Positions 16,473 through 24,401 of a stretch of 64,000 nt of DNA are shown piece after piece; position 1 is the stretch's first letter; every line of letters begins with the position of its first letter. Source of the stretch: an uncultured Oscillospiraceae bacterium (lineage in GTDB: Bacteria; Bacillota; Clostridia; Oscillospirales; Oscillospiraceae); the NCBI GenBank assembly GCA_947625045.1, contig CANQMW010000011.1:1-64000 (forward strand), read 5' to 3'. The notes below the pieces were generated by a model. The model had not been told where the DNA came from, ran no database searches, and was given only the letters and a program-made list of their open reading frames with translations. Made by a program: the position numbers and the translations under genes.

Positions 16473-17378
16473 TTAATCCACTTCAAAGCGGAACATGCCG
16501 GCGGTGCCCTCGGGGGTGTCGGGGGCGTACTGGACGGTGACGTCGTAGGTGCCGGGCAGCAGGAACATGGCGGCCTTGGCCCGCAGGTCCTGCCCGCCGC
16601 CGAAGGCGGCGCCTATTTTGCCGTCCTCGTCCGTCACGGTGATGTCCACCATGGCGTCGGTGTCCGCCTCTGCGTCCAGGGTGTAGAAGTCGGGCAGGTG
16701 CACATCGAAGGACCAGGTCCAGGGGCCCGCGGCCGGGTCATAGATATACTCGCTGTAGGAGTCGGCATGGATGCGGAAGAAGCTGTAGACGAGCCCCACG
16801 GCCAGCAGGAGGAACACCAGCGCGAAGCACCAGCGCAGGCTCTTCCGGGGCTTGTCCGTATCCTGACGGCGGATGCGCCGGGCCCCTGTCAGGATCGTGA
16901 CGCCCAGCATAAGGCAGGCAAGGGTGGTGAGGATGCCGGTGACGGAGGGCTCGCGAAAGGCCATCAGGGCGTTGAGCACGGTCACCGCCAATTCTATGAC
17001 GCCCAAGGTGGTCCCCAGGCGGCTCCAGCGGCCCGCCATGTCTCGCACCGACTGCTCGTCGGTGTAGATCTCATACTCCGTTGGGGGCAGGGCGGGGTCG
17101 TATTTTTTGCGGAAGAAGTGCCAGCCGTTGAAGGTGTCGCTGACGAACTCCCAGCCCTGCTCGGCGAAGGTGTCCCGGTAGCGGACCGGGTCGTCGATGC
17201 TCTGGTCATAGTCCAGGGCGTAGCGGTAGCGGGCGTTCTCATCCCGATAGAACACGCTGTGGAAACAGCCGCCCTTTTCCAGCTGCCAGCCCTCCTCCGA
17301 GAGCTTATTCAGGTCCTCCACCTCCCGCCGGTACTCCCAGGCGGGATACATGACATAGCGATGCTTTTTATTCCTCAT
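16473..17378 (-). CDS. DUF2812 domain membrane protein
   Basis: This is a 301-residue protein. Its N-terminal cytoplasmic region carries two copies of the DUF2812 pattern: YRREVEDLNKLSEEGWQLEKG near residue 17, and DTFAEQGWEFVSDTFNGWHFF near residue 68. About three membrane helices follow (about residues 123-160 and 183-203), then a C-terminal beta-rich extracytoplasmic domain. DUF2812 genes are commonly linked to PadR regulators, as here, where the two overlap by 11 bases. The role is unknown; it may be a membrane target or sensor for the regulator. Confidence 0.88.
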   Translation of the reverse strand: MRNKKHRYVMYPAWEYRREVEDLNKLSEEGWQLEKGGCFHSVFYRDENARYRYALDYDQSIDDPVRYRDTFAEQGWEFVSDTFNGWHFFRKKYDPALPPTEYEIYTDEQSVRDMAGRWSRLGTTLGVIELAVTVLNALMAFREPSVTGILTTLACLMLGVTILTGARRIRRQDTDKPRKSLRWCFALVFLLLAVGLVYSFFRIHADSYSEYIYDPAAGPWTWSFDVHLPDFYTLDAEADTDAMVDITVTDEDGKIGAAFGGGQDLRAKAAMFLLPGTYDVTVQYAPDTPEGTAGMFRFEVD

Positions 17379-17688
17379 TTTCCTCTCCTCCTATGATGTT
17401 CTCCGCCGCCGCGGCGAGGCTCCGCAGCCTGGCCGCCTCGGCCAGCAGGACCTCCCGGCCCGTGTCCGTCAGGGTGTAGAGCCGCCGCCGGTCTGCGTCC
17501 GGGGCGGGCAGTTCGGCGATCCAGCCCTTTTTCATCATGTTGGACGTGGCCCCATACATGGTGCCCGAGCCGATGTGCACCCGGCCGCCCGACAGGCGCA
17601 GGGCGTCCTGCATGATGCCGTAGCCGTGGCTGGGGCCCCGGTACAGGCACAGCAGGATATAGAAATAGCTCTCGGTCAGGGGCTCCAT
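17368..17688 (-). CDS. PadR-family transcriptional regulator
   Basis: This 106-residue winged-helix regulator contains the PadR pattern SYFYILLCLYRGPSHGYGI and a winged segment (PDADRRRLYTLTDTGREVL). It then has a short dimerisation helix. The first gene of a two-gene operon with DUF2812, it has a clear sigma-A promoter and an inverted repeat just after the -10, so autorepression is likely. AAGGA precedes the ATG. Confidence 0.95.
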   Translation of the reverse strand: MEPLTESYFYILLCLYRGPSHGYGIMQDALRLSGGRVHIGSGTMYGATSNMMKKGWIAELPAPDADRRRLYTLTDTGREVLLAEAARLRSLAAAAENIIGGEENEE

Positions 17689-17715
17689 TGGCTCATCGTC
17701 CTTATGTCGGATTTC

Positions 17716-17738
17716 GATATGTCGTCACTCGACATATC
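17716..17738. promoter_or_regulatory. Probable PadR operator
   Basis: A perfect inverted repeat GATATGTCG-N5-CGACATATC sits directly downstream of the -10 box of the padR promoter. A further half-like TATGTCGGA lies at 17703-17711. Confidence 0.75.
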
Positions 17739-17746
17739 ATGGCCGT

Positions 17747-17775
17747 ATCATAGCACACGCCCGCCGCCCTGTCAA
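17747..17775 (-). promoter_or_regulatory. Sigma-A promoter of the padR operon
   Basis: On the minus strand, -35 TTGACA (17770-17775) and -10 TATGAT (17747-17752) have a 17-bp spacer. Confidence 0.85.
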
Positions 17776-17807
17776 TAGGGCAGCGGTGATTTTATGCGGA
17801 GGCTGTC

Positions 17808-17879
17808 GCAGGTGGTCGTTTTGGCGGCGCAGGTGGTCGGAAAGTGAGGTTGAATTGCCGGGAGGGCCTATTATATAAT
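17808..17879 (+). promoter_or_regulatory. LytTR-type direct repeats and promoter
   Basis: Two exact copies of GCAGGTGGTCG (17808-17818 and 17829-17839) are 21 bp apart start to start, the spacing of AgrA-like LytTR sites. Ten bases later are -35 TTGAAT (17850-17855), an 18-bp spacer and -10 TATAAT (17874-17879). The layout suits activation by the adjacent response regulator (inference). Confidence 0.8.
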
Positions 17880-17923
17880 CAAAATAAGTGTGCAGGAAGT
17901 CCAAAAGTGGGGAGGCGAGAGCC

Positions 17924-18610
17924 GTGCGCGTGGCGGTATGTGAAGACGACCGGGAGGATATGGAGCTGATGTGCTCCCTGCTGTATGATTACGACCAGCT
18001 GAGCCGCTTTCAGATCTTCCGCTTTTCCTCCGGCGGGGAGCTTCTGGCCGCGGCGGCAGAGGAGAGCTTCGACCTGGCCCTCATGGACATCGAGATGAGC
18101 GAACCCAACGGCTTCGAGACGGCCCGGCAGCTGGCCGCATCGGCGGAGCCGCCCCTCATCATCTTCGCCACCCGGACCATGGAGTATACCATCCAAGGCT
18201 ATGGCGTGGCCTTCCGCTATATCCCCAAGCCGGTGACCATGGAGAAGCTGGCCCCGGCCCTGGACGCGGCGGTGCGGGAGATATGGGCCAACCGGTTCAC
18301 CTTCTCGGTGGAGGAGAAGTCCTACATCCTGCGCATGCAGGAGATATACTATATCGACGTGTACGACCACGTGACCACGGTACATACGGCGACGGAGGAC
18401 TACTCCGTCCGGGCCACATTGAAGGACATGCTGGCCCAGCTGCCCCAGGGCTATTTCGGCATGCCCCATCAGAGCTTCATCGTCAATCTTGCCCATGTGC
18501 GCACGGCCACGGCCCAGGAGGTGACCCTGACCAATGGGGCGGTCATCCCCGTGAGCCGGCGGCGGCAGATGGAGTTCATGGCCCAGCTTCAGTCGTTTTT
18601 GGGGCGGTGA
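17924..18610 (+). CDS. LytTR-family response regulator (AgrA-like)
   Basis: This is a 228-residue two-component regulator. The receiver domain (1-120) has the acidic pocket CEDD near residues 6-9, phospho-acceptor Asp55 in LMDIEM, and lysine in YIPKPV. The LytTR DNA-binding domain (about 130-225) includes YYIDVYDHVTTVHT and FGMPHQSFIVNLAHV. The GTG at 17924 is chosen since GGGGAGG lies 8 bases before it; an upstream GTG at 17888 has no ribosome site. The gene is followed after 3 bases by its GHKL sensor kinase. No agrB or agrD-like gene is nearby. Confidence 0.95.
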   Translation: MRVAVCEDDREDMELMCSLLYDYDQLSRFQIFRFSSGGELLAAAAEESFDLALMDIEMSEPNGFETARQLAASAEPPLIIFATRTMEYTIQGYGVAFRYIPKPVTMEKLAPALDAAVREIWANRFTFSVEEKSYILRMQEIYYIDVYDHVTTVHTATEDYSVRATLKDMLAQLPQGYFGMPHQSFIVNLAHVRTATAQEVTLTNGAVIPVSRRRQMEFMAQLQSFLGR

Positions 18611-18613
18611 GGG

Positions 18614-19858
18614 ATGAAGTACTTTGTGCTGACCGTCTGCGCGGTGGCGGAGGTCATATTCTTAACGCTCATCTCGGACGGGTTCTTCCTCCGGCGGACC
18701 GTGCCCCGGTGGCGCACGGCGCTCGTCTATATCCTCTTCAGCGCCGGCGCGGCGGCATTGGCCCTGTCGCCGAAGCTGGTGCTCATCCGGGGGCTCTACT
18801 GGGCCCTGGGCGGTGGGGCGCTGGTGTGGGCCAATTACGACGCAAAGCCCCTGCAGGCCCTTCTCGCCGCGGTGACCCTGGTCATCATCTCCGCCATCTC
18901 CGCCACGGCGGTGACTATCCTTCTGTCCTTCACCGGCCCGGAGGACCGGGACGCGGTGATCCGGGGGGCATGGTCCCTCTATGTGACCATATGCCGGCTA
19001 TCAGACCTATTGTTCGTGGTGGCGGTGCGCCTCGCGGGAGACTATCTCACCGGCCGGCCCCGGACGCGCATCTTCCTGCCCGCCTACCCCGGCCTCGCCA
19101 TCGGCATCATGTTCGTGTGCCTCATCGCGTCGGAGATATCCGGCCGGGCGGAGATCATCGCCCTGGGGCTTTTATACACCTGCATCGTGGTCATCCTCTT
19201 CACCCTCCGGCTCCAGGACCAGGAGAACGAGCGCCGGGAGCTGGAGCAGGCAAACGACCGCTACGCTACCCAAAAGGCCTATTATGAGCAGCTCCAGGCC
19301 CAGCAGGAGCAGATACGTGCCCTGTGGCACGACCTGGACAAGTACCTGCACGCCGTGCAGGCCGAGACGGGCCAGAGCCCCTCATTGGACCAGCTGCGGG
19401 ACATGGCCGGGGCGGTCCGGCCGGTGGTGGACGTGGACAACCGGGTGGTGAGCATTATACTAAATGAGTATGTCCAGGCGGCGGAAGAGGCAGGCGCGCG
19501 CCTCACCCTGGACGTGCAGGTGCCCCCGGAGATCTCCGTGACGGCGGCGGACCTCTATATCCTCATCGGCAACACCGTGGACAACGCTTTGGAGGCGGTG
19601 GCCGCCCTGCCGGAGGATAGGCGGCGCATAGACTTGAAGCTTCGCATGCACAACGGCATGCTCTTTTACGAGATATCCAACCCCTACGACCCGGACCAGG
19701 GGAAGAAGGCCGGGAGCCTGCACGGCTACGGCCTTCGGAACGTCCGGGAGTGCGTCCGGCGCAGCCGGGGCAGCGTCCAGACCGTCCGGGAAAACGGGGT
19801 ATATACCCTCTCCGTCCTCATGAACTGCGGCGAAAACTTACCGCTTACGTCGCCATAA
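18614..19858 (+). CDS. GHKL-domain sensor histidine kinase (AgrC/VirS-like)
   Basis: This is a 414-residue membrane kinase. Six or so N-terminal helices (about residues 5-205) form the sensor. A coiled coil follows (RLQDQENERRELEQAND...QAQQEQ). The dimerisation helix carries LWHDLDKYLHAVQ with the likely phosphorylated histidine near 238. The GHKL ATPase domain has N-box NTVDNALEAV and G-box HGYGLRNV. This architecture is used for peptide sensing in Gram-positives. The ligand is unknown, as no peptide or export gene accompanies the pair. Confidence 0.93.
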   Translation: MKYFVLTVCAVAEVIFLTLISDGFFLRRTVPRWRTALVYILFSAGAAALALSPKLVLIRGLYWALGGGALVWANYDAKPLQALLAAVTLVIISAISATAVTILLSFTGPEDRDAVIRGAWSLYVTICRLSDLLFVVAVRLAGDYLTGRPRTRIFLPAYPGLAIGIMFVCLIASEISGRAEIIALGLLYTCIVVILFTLRLQDQENERRELEQANDRYATQKAYYEQLQAQQEQIRALWHDLDKYLHAVQAETGQSPSLDQLRDMAGAVRPVVDVDNRVVSIILNEYVQAAEEAGARLTLDVQVPPEISVTAADLYILIGNTVDNALEAVAALPEDRRRIDLKLRMHNGMLFYEISNPYDPDQGKKAGSLHGYGLRNVRECVRRSRGSVQTVRENGVYTLSVLMNCGENLPLTSP

Positions 19859-19972
19859 CTGCCATCTGCGGCAAAAATATTGCGTCCCCCCTGGGACTGT
19901 GTTATGTTATCTGCGTAATGGTTACAAAGGATACAAACAGGTAACAAACCAGTCAAAAGGGGGACCTTTTTT

Positions 19973-21181
19973 ATGCATAGAAGGCTTTTGAGCGCCCTGC
20001 TGGCGATAGAACTGCTGCTGGCGGCGGCAGTTCCGGCTTGGGCGGACAGCGGCGCCATCCGGGACGAGCTGGACGGTTTGAACGCCCGGCGGGGCGAGAT
20101 ACAAGGCCGCATGGACGCCATCCAGGCGGAGATAGAGAGCCTGGACCAGGAGAAGACCAATGCCCTGGAGAAGAAGCTCGTCCTGGACGAGAAGAACCAG
20201 GCGGCCCGGGAGGAGCTGGACGTGCTCCAGGAGCAGATCGACATCGTGGACGGCATGCTCACCTCCATCCAGGAGGACCTGGAGCGGGCCCGGGCGAGGG
20301 AGGAATACCAGCGCAGGAAATGGCTGGGCCGGGTCCGGGCCATGGAGGAGACCTCGGAGGTCAGTTACATGGAGGTCCTCTTCGAGGCCGACAGCTTTTC
20401 CGACCTTCTGACGCGGCTGGACATGGTGGGGGGCGTCATGGCGTACGACGAGGGCCTGGAGGAGGCCTACATCGCAGCCCGGTCCGATGCGGAGGCCCTG
20501 GAGGCCAGGGCCCAGGCCATGTACGCCCAGAACCAGGCCAGCCGCCAGGAGCTGGAGGCGAAGAAGGCACAGCTGGACGCGGACACGGCCGCGGCCTGTG
20601 AGCTCATCGCCGGGATGGAGAGCAATATCGACCAATACACCGAGATCATGGCCCAGGAGGCGGAGACCCGGGCCGGGGTGGACGCGCTCATCATCGAGAA
20701 GGAGAAGGAGCTGAAAGCGGCCCAGGCCGCGGAGGCGGCAGTTCAGAGCGGGACCGTGGCCACCGGCTCCGCCGACAGCGGGGCCTGGATGATGTGGCCC
20801 AGCTATACAAAGTACCTCACCAGCCCCTTCGGACCCCGGAACCACCCCATCAGCGGCCAGTATAAAAACCACGACGGCGTGGACATCGGCGCGAGCTATG
20901 GCAGCGACATCTGGGCCGCGGCGGCGGGCACGGTCATCCTGGCCGGGCGGAACGGCGGCTACGGCAACTGCGTCATCGTCAACCACGGCATCGGCTATAC
21001 CACCGTATACGGCCACATGGACAGCATCGCCGTCAGCGTGGGACAGAGCGTATCCATGGGCCAGGTGCTGGGCTATGTGGGCTCCACCGGCAACTCCACG
21101 GGCCCCCACCTGCACTTTGAGATACGCTCCAGCGCCACGGCATATCCCATCGACCCCCAGAGTTTTTTGTATCTGACGTAA
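19973..21181 (+). CDS. Murein hydrolase with coiled coil and M23 peptidase domain
   Basis: This is a 402-residue exported protein. A signal peptide (cleavage near VPAWA, residue 23) is followed by a long coiled coil (about 28-255) rich in E, Q and K. A LytM/M23 zinc endopeptidase domain follows (about 280-400). Zinc-ligand motifs are HDGVD near residue 299 and HLHFE near 379, so the active site looks intact. The layout matches PcsB/CwlO/EnvC-like cell-separation hydrolases. It is 18 bp before the SLH surface protein, with which it is probably transcribed. Confidence 0.93.
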   Translation: MHRRLLSALLAIELLLAAAVPAWADSGAIRDELDGLNARRGEIQGRMDAIQAEIESLDQEKTNALEKKLVLDEKNQAAREELDVLQEQIDIVDGMLTSIQEDLERARAREEYQRRKWLGRVRAMEETSEVSYMEVLFEADSFSDLLTRLDMVGGVMAYDEGLEEAYIAARSDAEALEARAQAMYAQNQASRQELEAKKAQLDADTAAACELIAGMESNIDQYTEIMAQEAETRAGVDALIIEKEKELKAAQAAEAAVQSGTVATGSADSGAWMMWPSYTKYLTSPFGPRNHPISGQYKNHDGVDIGASYGSDIWAAAAGTVILAGRNGGYGNCVIVNHGIGYTTVYGHMDSIAVSVGQSVSMGQVLGYVGSTGNSTGPHLHFEIRSSATAYPIDPQSFLYLT

Positions 21182-21199
21182 AGGAAAGGAGACAAAAAC

Positions 21200-24100
21200 A
21201 TGAAGAAGCTTTTGAGTGTTCTTTTGGCCCTCGTCATGACGTTGACGGCGGCAGCGCCCGCCCTGGCTGCGGAGGCCCCGCCCGTGGCGGAGGACGTGCC
21301 CCAGACCGCCGAGGCGGCCCCGGCAGCCGAGATGGCCCCGGTCGCCGATACGGCCCAGGGGCGGGAAGTGCCCCTGACCTTCCACGGCTGGTCCGAGAGC
21401 ATCGCGCTCCACTGTGATTTCCTCGCCGACGGCGAAGAGGTCACTGTTCTGGAGGACGGGTCATTGCAGGACACGGTCCTGGCCGGCGCGGACTTTTCCG
21501 TGGTCATGGCGGCGGGCTATGGCCTGGAGGTGATGGCGGGCGGCAGCGTGACCGGGAGCCATACCCCCGACGACCCCGCTTTTCCCGAGGGCACGGAGTA
21601 CGACGTGCATGTGAACGAGGACGCGGAGGCGGTGGTTTTGGCGGCGGTGTGCACCGGCGAGGGCGCAGTCGTCCCGTCGGAGACGGAGACAGAGGAGCAA
21701 ACCGTCGAGACGGCTCCTATAGCGGATGCGCCAATGACAGATGAGAGCGCTCCCCAGGAGGCGGTCCCGGCAGAGGAGACTATCCCTGAGACCGCGCCCG
21801 AGGCGGAAGTGCCGGAGGCTCCCGAGGGGGAGGCCGTTCCCGAGCAGGAGGCCCCGGAGGCCGCGGCGGCCCAGGGCTTGGCGGTGACGCTGGCCGGGCC
21901 GGTGGAGGCGGTGAAGAGCCTCGTCTATACCGGCGCTGACGGGGAGCTGGTCAACTGCGACGCCTTCGACGGGGAGACCCTCCCCACGGCGGTGACTGTC
22001 CCGGCGGGCGGCGAGGTGCGGCTTTTCATGGACGCGGCCTATAACGTGGCTGTGGAGAACGTCACGATAACGGAAAACACCTTCACCGTCGTCCCCTACG
22101 CGTTGGGGCCGGGACCCAACGGCCATCAGCGGTATGAGCTGTCCGCCAACCGCTGGGTGGTGATGACCCTGGGCCAGACGGGCGCGGTCACCATCAACAT
22201 CGTTCCCACGGAGGGGCCCATCCCGGAGCTGGTACCCTATACGTTCTATAACGACGAGTGGTATGACAATGGCGGCGGCATCGTAGGCGGCGGTGGCAGT
22301 TCCGACAGTTCCTATGGCTGGTCGGCCGTCACGGTGGAGGACGGAACCATCACCACCGGCGGCGTGCTGGAGGAGTGGACAGCGCCGGGCTATGAGATAC
22401 AGGTCCTGGAGGGCGGCCACGTGGTAGAGACCCATGAGCCCACCGGCCCGGCGGCCAGCGACATACCCGCCGGGAGCACCGCCTACGTGCTGATGGTGGA
22501 CCTGGGGGCCAAGGCGTTCACCATCGCCTGCGTCCGCGAGGGTGAGACGTTCACTATTCCCGAAGAGCACCCCGCCACGGGGACTTTCAAGGACGTGCCC
22601 GACGACAGCTGGTATAAGGACGTGGTGGAGCAGGCCTATGCCTCCGGCATGATCTCCGGCACCTCGGCGGATACCTTCTCTCCCAACGCCCCGGCCAGCC
22701 GGGGCCAGACCGTGGCCATGCTCTACCGGGAGGCCGGGTGCCCCGACGTGGACGCGCCCGTGACCTTCGGCGACCTGACGGCGGATTACTACAAGGACGC
22801 GGTGAAGTGGGCCGCCGCCATCGGCGCGGTCCAGGGCGTGTCCGAGACGGAGTTTGCCCCTGACCAGGCGGTGACCCGCCAGCAGCTGGCGGCCATGCTC
22901 TACCGCATGGCGGGCCAGCCCGGCATCTGGGCCGGCGGCATGATGGAGGACTATACTGACGCCTATTCCATCGCCGAGTACGCCCGGGGACCCATGCAGT
23001 GGGCCCTGGACAACGGCATCATCAAGGGCTATGGCGACAGGACCATGCGGCCCAACGCCACCGCTACCAGGGCGGAGGTGTGCGCCATGCTGGTGCGCTA
23101 TAACGAGGTCATCGCCCTCTATCCCGACGACCCGGTGTGGTGGGCCGGCCCCGGCAGCGGCACCGGCGGGACCGGAGCCGAGGAGCAGGCTGAGGCCGAG
23201 ACTGAGACCGTGACCCAGGAGCAGACGCAGACCGTATCTCATACTGGCTGGAACCTGGATAACCCAAAGCTCATCAAGCCAAAACGGGACAAGATCGACG
23301 ATGGCCTTTACAGCAATGACGAGACCGCGGATCAGTTCTATCAGCAGTGGGCCGAGACGTTGTGGGGCCTGGACCGTTCCGGGGAGGACATCATGTGGTG
23401 CACCCGATATCTGACCAGGCTGCGCTCCGGCCCCGGTGAGCAGTATGACGTGGTCTGGACCGTGAATGAGAATAACGAAGTCTCCCGCCTGGGGCCCGAT
23501 GAAAACGGCTGGACCCCGGTGGTGTACCACCAGTATGTGACCAGCGAGGGGTTCACCGGCTGGGATTACACTGGGTATCTGCCGACCAAGTACCTGACCG
23601 ACCAGAAGCCCGCCCATCCCACCGTACAGCCCACTACCGGCCCAGAGCTGGAGGCGTGGTTCAACTACGGCATGGACGCGCCAGTGCCCGAAGGCTACGG
23701 GATGGAATACCTGGAGCGAATGGAAAAGGAAAACCCCTTCCAGTTCCAGGAGTACGAGCCTGCCTCCATAGATGGCAGCACCTATACCTATAAGATCTCG
23801 GGCGGCGGCACCGTCCGCATCCACAACGTGGTTCCTGAGGGGCTGACCCGCGTGTCCACCTCGGAGCGGGTGAAGGACGACACCCTGTCCGTCAGCATTA
23901 TGGTGGAGCGGGGATATGGTATTGATGGCCCGTCAGGCTTCATGTCCAATAACCTGTCCCTCAACCCCTGGGGCTGTGGCTTGACCCAAAGCGCCGACTA
24001 CAGCAAATGCTGGGTGACCGGAGGGGCGGAACTGAACCGGGGAGAGGACGTGGACTTCTATATGACCAGCGGCGACGAGGCGCCCCGGGTGCTCCAGGTG

Positions 24101-24343
24101 AGCGCCAAGAACACAGCGGGCGGTCTGCGTATGGCCGAGGCCTGCCATCAGTTCATCCTGCTGGACAAAGACGGCAACCCTCCCGACTCCTATATGGATT
24201 TCTTCAACCTATGGAATGGCTATAAGCTGAAGAGCCTGAGCCCTTATGTGACCATAGGAAAGGTGGAGAATGAGCTCCACTACTTCAAGGTCAGCCAAGT
24301 GCCCGCGGGTATAGACCAGGTCTTCGTGGAAGTGACCCGGTAA
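21200..24343 (+). CDS. S-layer homology (SLH) surface protein with SH3-like domain
   Basis: This is a 1,047-residue exported protein. A signal peptide ends near ALAAEA (residue 24). The N-terminal half has an Ala/Glu/Pro-rich stretch (about 150-230) and repeated beta modules. Three SLH repeats at about 459-637 should bind cell-wall polymers (motifs FKDVPDDSWYKDVVEQA, YKDAVKWAAAIGAVQG, ARGPMQWALDNGIIKGYGD). A Glu/Thr linker follows, then an SH3b-like segment near 730-800 (TRLRSGPGEQYDVVWTV). A unique C-terminal domain ends the protein. SLH repeats are internal rather than terminal, leaving both ends exposed. Confidence 0.92.
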   Translation: MKKLLSVLLALVMTLTAAAPALAAEAPPVAEDVPQTAEAAPAAEMAPVADTAQGREVPLTFHGWSESIALHCDFLADGEEVTVLEDGSLQDTVLAGADFSVVMAAGYGLEVMAGGSVTGSHTPDDPAFPEGTEYDVHVNEDAEAVVLAAVCTGEGAVVPSETETEEQTVETAPIADAPMTDESAPQEAVPAEETIPETAPEAEVPEAPEGEAVPEQEAPEAAAAQGLAVTLAGPVEAVKSLVYTGADGELVNCDAFDGETLPTAVTVPAGGEVRLFMDAAYNVAVENVTITENTFTVVPYALGPGPNGHQRYELSANRWVVMTLGQTGAVTINIVPTEGPIPELVPYTFYNDEWYDNGGGIVGGGGSSDSSYGWSAVTVEDGTITTGGVLEEWTAPGYEIQVLEGGHVVETHEPTGPAASDIPAGSTAYVLMVDLGAKAFTIACVREGETFTIPEEHPATGTFKDVPDDSWYKDVVEQAYASGMISGTSADTFSPNAPASRGQTVAMLYREAGCPDVDAPVTFGDLTADYYKDAVKWAAAIGAVQGVSETEFAPDQAVTRQQLAAMLYRMAGQPGIWAGGMMEDYTDAYSIAEYARGPMQWALDNGIIKGYGDRTMRPNATATRAEVCAMLVRYNEVIALYPDDPVWWAGPGSGTGGTGAEEQAEAETETVTQEQTQTVSHTGWNLDNPKLIKPKRDKIDDGLYSNDETADQFYQQWAETLWGLDRSGEDIMWCTRYLTRLRSGPGEQYDVVWTVNENNEVSRLGPDENGWTPVVYHQYVTSEGFTGWDYTGYLPTKYLTDQKPAHPTVQPTTGPELEAWFNYGMDAPVPEGYGMEYLERMEKENPFQFQEYEPASIDGSTYTYKISGGGTVRIHNVVPEGLTRVSTSERVKDDTLSVSIMVERGYGIDGPSGFMSNNLSLNPWGCGLTQSADYSKCWVTGGAELNRGEDVDFYMTSGDEAPRVLQVSAKNTAGGLRMAEACHQFILLDKDGNPPDSYMDFFNLWNGYKLKSLSPYVTIGKVENELHYFKVSQVPAGIDQVFVEVTR

Positions 24344-24358
24344 AAAGCAACAATAAAG

Positions 24359-24390
24359 CCGGGACGGCATGAGCCGTCCCGGTCTTTTCT
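24359..24390. terminator. Intrinsic terminator between convergent genes
   Basis: The 10-bp stem CCGGGACGGC/GCCGTCCCGG with loop ATGA is followed by TCTTTTCT on the plus strand. It ends the SLH transcript and may also serve the DAK2 gene. Confidence 0.88.
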
Positions 24391-24401
24391 ATGTGTGGAG
24401 C

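Noticed and set aside
19956-19971. Short AAAAGG-GGGA-CCTTTT hairpin before the M23 gene as a terminator or RNA switch
   Set aside because: The stem is only 6 bp and is probably just the ribosome site and its chance complement.
19859-19972. A search for an agrD-like peptide after the LytTR kinase
   Set aside because: No small frame with a ribosome site and a Cys-containing peptide is present here or before 17924.
21461-23824. A 787-codon antisense frame inside the SLH protein gene
   Set aside because: Same codon-bias effect; the sense strand carries signal peptide and SLH repeats.
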